Assembly (NCBI GenBank): GCA_041748555.1
Contig: JBGTDA010000023.1
Location: 1 to 26,438 of the forward strand
DNA: 26,438 nucleotides
Direction of reading: 5' to 3'
Source: Rhodonellum sp041748555
GTDB taxonomy: Bacteria > Bacteroidota > Bacteroidia > Cytophagales > Cyclobacteriaceae
This document shows positions 23,023-26,438 of the stretch, piece after piece. The notes beneath the pieces were generated by a model. That model saw only the letters and a program-made list of their open reading frames with translations. It did not search any database and was not told the DNA's origin. The first letter of the stretch is position 1. Every line of letters starts with the position of its first letter. Position numbers and translations under genes: made by a program.

Positions 23023-23511
23023 ATGAAAAAGCTTGTAATAATCCGTCATGCCAAATCCGATTGGAGTGATCCTTATTTGGATGATCAATCACGGCCGCTT
23101 GCCGAAAGGGGATTGCGGGACGCACCCAAAATGGCGCAGCGGTTAAAAAAGAAAGAAATCTTTCCGGATACAATGCTCGCTTCTGATGCAGAAAGAGCAA
23201 AAGCCACGGCTTTGATCACGGCGGAAAATCTGAAATTCCCCAAAGAGGATATCCGATTGACACGTAACCTGTATCATGCTTCATCCAACGCAATTCTTGC
23301 TGAAATCAGAAAAACCTCCGATCAGGTCATTACGCTTTTTATTTTTGGCCATAATCCGGGATTCAATGACCTGATTGCTGCTTTGGGAGGAAAAATAGAC
23401 AACCTGCCTACATGTGGACAGTTTGGATTTACTTTTGAAACTGATACATGGAAAGAAATTGGCGCAGGTAATGCTAAAGTTTGGTTTTTTGATTATCCGA
23501 AGGCGAAGTGA
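23023..23511 (+). CDS. SixA-type histidine phosphatase
   Basis: This 162-residue cytoplasmic protein belongs to the histidine phosphatase superfamily, SixA branch. The catalytic RHG-like motif is IIRHAKSDWSDP (6-17) with His9; DAERAKATA carries the second phosphate-binding Arg; FGHNPGFNDLI carries the second catalytic His110. Length fits SixA. Family members dephosphorylate phosphohistidine proteins such as HPt domains or, in other cases, small phosphate esters; the target here is unknown. It starts at ATG 23023 and stands alone on the plus strand. Confidence 0.9.
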   Translation: MKKLVIIRHAKSDWSDPYLDDQSRPLAERGLRDAPKMAQRLKKKEIFPDTMLASDAERAKATALITAENLKFPKEDIRLTRNLYHASSNAILAEIRKTSDQVITLFIFGHNPGFNDLIAALGGKIDNLPTCGQFGFTFETDTWKEIGAGNAKVWFFDYPKAK

Positions 23512-23599
23512 AGGGGTCGGGTAGTGGAGGTTGGGAATCGTTTAGAAGAAAATGCACAGTTGAGTTTTGGTTGGGAAAACAGATTGCCAATAGGCTTTC

Positions 23600-23862
23600 A
23601 TTGAAAATTGGGCTGTTACCCAGTGGAACCATATATTTTAAATTAGTTACAGGGAGAAATATCATGGTGAGAATTGAGACTTTTTCTACGCCCATGAAAA
23701 GTTTGCCATTTAGAAGTTTCATTGATGATGTCAGAGACCGGTCCTCGCTCTTCCGAATTAAAATAATTCCGATATTTTTGGCTTTATCATAAGCATCTTT
23801 TGAAACAGATTTTTTTAATAAAAAAAAGCACTGATCAATATATTGGTGTCTATTACAATAAA
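23600..23862 (-). pseudogene. PIN-domain toxin remnant
   Basis: The minus strand directly after the broken antitoxin reads FIVIDTNILISAFFY and then a stop, an unmistakable PIN-domain N-terminus (VIDTN with the first metal-binding Asp). One frame over, past the T run at 23809-23818, it continues LLKKSVSKDAYDKAKNIGIILI, then with further shifts SDIINETSK and KLFMGVEKVSILT, the usual middle of such proteins. No conserved DPKDN block is present, so the 3' part is lost or unrecognisable. No ATG remains at the start. The left limit is approximate. It was a VapC-like ribonuclease toxin; now it is dead. Confidence 0.6.
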
Positions 23863-23869
23863 ATCAGTC

Positions 23870-24090
23870 CTAATTAAGAAGTTCTTGAAGTCTTTGTTCG
23901 GAAAGACCATTTTTTGAAGCCTCATCCAGGGCTTTATCCAATAGGTTATTAAACCTTTTTCTATTCTTAGAGAAAAGATCTTTTCAATTCCGGTTCTCAG
24001 GAATTCTTCAATTTTATTTTTCATTTGAGCTGACGTACTCCTCCATTTTTTAGCCAATTCTTCCGATACCTCTATTGTTATTCTTTCCAT
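23870..24090 (-). pseudogene. Antitoxin of the PIN module, frameshifted
   Basis: The ATG at 24090 starts MERITIEVSEELAKKW and continues to GIEKIFS, then the frame leaves the family sequence. Two bases over, KNRKRFNNLLDKALDEASKN, then GLSEQRLQELLN and TAG at 23870-23872 complete a 72-residue antitoxin. The span is 221 bases, two more than 73 codons, which fits a +2 insertion: a CT duplication in TCTCT near 23970. This is an AbrB- or RHH-like small antitoxin of PIN toxins; the exact DNA-binding fold cannot be told. The toxin beside it is also broken. Confidence 0.75.
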
Positions 24091-24246
24091 ATGTTTTGCC
24101 GATTTCCTATTTAATATACAAAAAAATGAGATTGAGGTTGCGTATTCTCAATTTTCCATAAAAATTAACTCCCTATCTGCGGACCGACCTGGAATCACTG
24201 CTTTAAAAAATCCTAGTGCCACTGGAAAGCTTTTGTAATCCATACC

Positions 24247-25189
24247 TTCATATTTTTGTCAGAACTCAAAAATATTCCCGGGGTAATTAATGCAGGAGGG
24301 GGCAATATGGAAGCCGGGCGTTCCTTAGTGGTACCGATGCTGTTTCCTGGGAAGGAAAAAGCCCTGATGACCACACTTTTTTTTCCAATAAATGGATAAG
24401 CTATAACCTGATCGAAACACTGGGCATGGAGATGGTACTTGGCCGCTCTTTTTCGGAAGATTTCGGCTCCCACAATCAGATCATATTCAACGAATCGGCT
24501 ATTGAAATGATGGGGATTGTGGATCCGATAGGAAAAAGTATTGTAATTAATGGAGAGGAAAGACAAATTGTCGGTGTAATCAAAGACTTTCACTTTGAAT
24601 CGCTTTACGAAGAGGTAAAACCCTGTGCGGTCCTGTTGGCGCCCATGGAATATGCACCGAAAGTTTCGGTTAAAATACAGGCTGGAACAGAGAAGGCTAC
24701 CATTGACAAAATCCAGGAAATCTACCAGAACCGTATGCCCGGACTTGTTTTTGATTTTAAATTTATGGATGAAGATTATCAGGCGCAATATGCAGCAGAG
24801 CAAAGAGTTTCTGTTTTATCCGGATACTTTTCCGGCTTCACTATATTAATTTCCTGCCTGGGGCTATTCGGCCTGGCCGCTTTACAGCCGAAAGAAGGGT
24901 TAAGGAAATCGGCATCCGAAAAGTACTGGGAGCCAGCGAATGGAAGATCATGAAACTGCTGTCGGGAGATTTCGCCAAAATGGTATTGATCGCCATTGTT
25001 GTTGCTTTGCCGCTGAGTTATTACCTCACCAAAAACTGGCTGGACGGCTTTGCCTATAAGATTGATCTGGAATGGTGGTATTTTATCGGGGCGGGCTTGT
25101 TGACGATGATCGTTGCTTTGTTGACCGTAAGTTTCCAGTCGGTGAAGGCTGCGTTGATGAATCCTGTTGAGTCATTGCGTTCGGAGTGA
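24247..25189 (+). pseudogene. MacB/FtsX-type ABC permease, C-terminal half, frameshifted
   Basis: The sequence encodes the C-terminal half of a MacB-like permease: FLSELKNIPGVINAGGGNME (24253-24312), then after a shift near 24326 GTDAVSWEGKSPDDHTFFSN, the periplasmic core domain (LIETLGMEMVLGRSF, RQIVGVIKDFHFESLYEEV), a membrane helix ISCLGLFGLAA, then a one-base loss near 24881-24884 after which TAERRVKEIGIRKVLGAS and two final helices ending NPVESLRSE continue. The first about 400 residues are missing, so it cannot be functional. Such permeases export peptides, lipoproteins or drugs with an ATPase partner; none is nearby. The two downstream vestiges are from similar genes. Confidence 0.85.
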
Positions 25190-25215
25190 AAATTGGCGAA
25201 ATCCCACAGTGCGAG

Positions 25216-25239
25216 GTGGAGAGTTTGATGAGTGAGTAG
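25216..25239 (+). pseudogene. 24-base vestige of another permease C-terminus
   Basis: The 24 bases encode VESLMSE and a stop, matching 26257-26280 at 23 of 24 positions (VESLRSE). It sits 26 bases after the end of the larger permease pseudogene. It is likely a remnant of a third tandem paralogue. Confidence 0.55.
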
Positions 25240-25475
25240 CTGATGGAGTGATCTGGTGATCAGTGAGGGGGTGATTTGGTGGTGGAGAAAGAAAAGAAGG
25301 CAGTGATTAGGCATTTCTTCGCCTGCCTGACGTAAGACTTTGCGGCCATGGCGTGAAACCTTTGATCATTAAAATAAAGGAATAAAAAATGTCAACGAAA
25401 TTCAGGACGTGACAATCAAATCAACGCTGTACCGACCAGTCTCCGGATAAACAAGAATAAAATCAAAAGTACCTC
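25240..25475. other. Gene-free spacer, low complexity
   Basis: The first 80 bases are G/T-rich text built on TGATGGAGTGATC-like words. GCCTGCCTGACG at 25321-25332 matches the repeat at 5181-5192. On the minus strand 25405-25475 reads GTFDFILVYPETGRYSVDL without a stop, but there is no start and no recognisable family; it may be a gene tail cut off by the TA insertion. Nothing else is seen. Confidence 0.5.
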
Positions 25476-25823
25476 TTATTCCAGAATCCTTATGCGTGTA
25501 GGTTCAAGAATTAAAAAAGAACTATGGTTTAAATGCTTTATAATAGTGGGTACATTTTTTTGAAAATATGTTTTTAAATCATTTAAGCGCATGTTACCTA
25601 ATTTAACCAAAACAAGCTTATAAGGTTTTCTGGATGTAATATATGAATAATAAAAATCAGTATCTTTGGTGATTAAAACCGACTCCTCCATTATTGAGAG
25701 TAAATTGATATCCCTATCAGGAGTTAAATTACCATGTTCTAATTCCTTGGTATGAACAACTTCATGACCGATGAAAAACACATTCAAGGACGCCGGTAAA
25801 TCTGCATCAAGAATAAACTTCAT
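25476..25823 (-). CDS. DUF5615 PIN-like toxin
   Basis: This 115-residue protein matches DUF5615 (formerly COG4634/DUF82), a small PIN-like nuclease family. Landmarks: KFILDADLPASL (2-13; D-A-D/N-L-P is the family opening), HEVVHTKELEHGNLTPDRDI, and VLITKDTDFYYSYI with the conserved K-D-x-D-F metal-binding motif, then KLVLVKLGNM. The acidic residues expected for metal binding are present. Its ATG overlaps the stop of the DUF433 gene by 4 bases, the usual order and coupling. Family pairs are predicted TA modules; direct proof of toxicity is limited. Frame intact. Confidence 0.85.
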   Translation of the reverse strand: MKFILDADLPASLNVFFIGHEVVHTKELEHGNLTPDRDINLLSIMEESVLITKDTDFYYSYITSRKPYKLVLVKLGNMRLNDLKTYFQKNVPTIIKHLNHSSFLILEPTRIRILE

Positions 25824-26053
25824 GCCGCAGGCACTTCAATGTCTTTCAAATTCATGGAAGCTGAAGCATAGGCTATACAAGCCAGGACATCTTCGCGCGT
25901 TAAATCGGGAAATTCCCCTAGTATGTCTTCGACAGAATCGCCACCGGCAAGATACTCAAGAATTGCCGTTACTGAATATCTGGTACCCCTAATAGTTGGC
26001 TTGCCATGACCTATCTCCGGATTTAATGTGATACGCAACAATGGGTTTTCCAT
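25820..26053 (-). CDS. DUF433 antitoxin
   Basis: This 77-residue protein is DUF433 (COG2442): ITLNPEIGHGKPTIRGTRYS (8-27) and VTAILEYLAGGDSVEDIL then FPDLTREDVLACIAYA, the family's beta start and HTH. It should neutralise the DUF5615 protein and autoregulate. Start at 26053 (MENPLL) fits the family; an in-frame extension of 25 residues to 26128 runs across the promoter element at 26075-26082, so it was rejected. Intact. Confidence 0.87.
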   Translation of the reverse strand: MENPLLRITLNPEIGHGKPTIRGTRYSVTAILEYLAGGDSVEDILGEFPDLTREDVLACIAYASASMNLKDIEVPAA

Positions 26054-26074
26054 TTTATCTTTCTTTTGGCACGA

Positions 26075-26082
26075 CAAAGATA
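26075..26082 (-). promoter_or_regulatory. -7 promoter element of the DUF433/DUF5615 operon
   Basis: On the minus strand TATCTTTG matches TAnnTTTG exactly, 21 bases before the DUF433 start at 26053. Confidence 0.55.
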
Positions 26083-26083
26083 T

Positions 26084-26094
26084 AACATTATGTT
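26084..26094. promoter_or_regulatory. Candidate operator of the DUF433/DUF5615 operon
   Basis: AACAT-T-ATGTT is a perfect 11-base dyad immediately upstream of the -7 element, in the position expected for autorepression by the HTH antitoxin. Its shortness makes chance possible. Confidence 0.35.
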
Positions 26095-26130
26095 CCCTTT
26101 TGAAAAATATAATTCCTGTTTTGCACAATG

Positions 26131-26280
26131 CTGGACGGCTTCGCCTATAAAATCGACCTGGAATGGTGGTATTTTATTGGGGCTGGTTTACTGACCATGT
26201 TGATCGCTTTGCTGACGGTGGGCTTCCAGTCTATCAAGGCGGCGTTGATGAATCCGGTGGAGAGTTTGAGGAGTGAGTAG
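26131..26280 (+). pseudogene. Second MacB/FtsX-type permease C-terminus
   Basis: These 150 bases encode LDGFAYKIDLEWWYFIGAGL and a final helix ending in NPVESLRSE and a stop. They align without gaps to 25040-25189 with many third-position differences, so the two come from diverged tandem paralogues rather than a recent copy. Similarity begins abruptly next to the upstream region of the DUF433 gene, so the rest of this permease has been replaced or deleted. Confidence 0.85.
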
Positions 26281-26384
26281 GGGGCGGGAGACCTGCCAGG
26301 TGGGGTGTAAAATTTACTTCTTTTTTATTTTCTTTTTTCACCCCAAATTTGTAAGTTTAATTCCATATTAATCCTGACATGATA

Positions 26385-26438
26385 TGGAAGATCTTAAGGT
26401 TTGGAAAAAAAGGGCCATCGCCCGGCGGCTTGAAAATA
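26385..26438 (+). CDS. Possible start of a gene running off the window
   Basis: ATG at 26385 begins MEDLKVWKKRAIARR and is open to the window edge. DLKVWKK resembles the opening of S23/four-helix-bundle proteins, but the next residues do not follow that family well. An ATG at 26379 in another frame is also open. Too little is visible to decide. Confidence 0.25.

Noticed and set aside
24213..24803. 196-codon minus-strand ORF
   Set aside because: It is the antisense of the permease pseudogene, whose plus-strand sequence clearly matches MacB-type proteins.
24426..25189. Two separate small permease genes
   Set aside because: The two frames join into one family sequence if a single base is restored near 24881-24884, so they are parts of one broken gene.
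1..26438. CRISPR array, tRNA, rRNA, riboswitch or phage genes
   Set aside because: No regularly spaced repeats, no cloverleaf or rRNA text, and no structural phage genes were recognised by eye; a covariance search was not possible.

Overview
This window reads as chromosomal DNA of a Bacteroidota member, most likely order Cytophagales (Cyclobacteriaceae-like). The evidence is moderate GC with AT-rich spacers, matches to the Bacteroidota -7 promoter element TAnnTTTG, and family choices common in that group: a NagB fused to a PIG-L/LmbE domain, several Gfo/Idh/MocA oxidoreductases, a PSCyt1/DUF1549/DUF1553 plus DUF1501 operon, and MacB/FtsX-type permeases. Assignments rest on motifs read by eye; no database was searched.

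Layout. (a) 1-2176 is an accessory patch: the 3' end of a type I restriction hsdR gene, a decayed extra copy of the hemN 3' end, an IS66-type transposase tail, an intact HigB/HigA-like toxin-antitoxin (TA) pair with a palindromic operator, and an attC-like folded element. (b) 2177-5127 holds hemN (minus) with a Crp/Fnr-geometry palindrome upstream, then a Tat-exported Gfo/Idh/MocA oxidoreductase (plus). (c) 5128-6047 holds dispersed repeats and an MNT/HEPN pair whose HEPN toxin has an in-frame stop. (d) 6115-14186 is a minus-strand run: a PSCyt1-DUF1549-DUF1553 cytochrome, a DUF1501 protein, a 42-codon ORF, a DUF2231-cytochrome c-LRR membrane protein, then an MDR dehydrogenase and a second Gfo/Idh oxidoreductase. 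(e) 14314-17620 holds a ROK kinase-like gene and the NagB-PIG-L fusion, separated by a long hairpin. (f) 17848-23511 holds a CBS-DUF294 protein, a gluconokinase/6-phosphogluconate dehydrogenase fusion, a secreted amidohydrolase, a cold shock protein and a SixA-type phosphatase. (g) 23512-26438 is a decay zone: a doubly broken antitoxin/PIN pair, three C-terminal vestiges of FtsX-type permeases, and an intact DUF5615/DUF433 TA pair wedged against one of them.

How it fits together. The core theme is sugar and sugar-derivative metabolism: amino-sugar phosphate deamination (NagB), a ROK sugar kinase, gluconate entry into the pentose phosphate pathway by one fused protein, and NAD-linked sugar/polyol oxidation by the MDR and Gfo/Idh proteins. 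The c-type cytochrome/DUF1501 operon may couple an oxidation at the cell envelope to electron transport, but its substrate cannot be read from sequence. The second theme is turnover of TA and defence genes: four TA loci (two intact, two broken) plus hsdR, mostly next to broken genes, which marks 1-2176 and 23512-26438 as plastic sites. No rRNA, tRNA, CRISPR array or phage was recognised.
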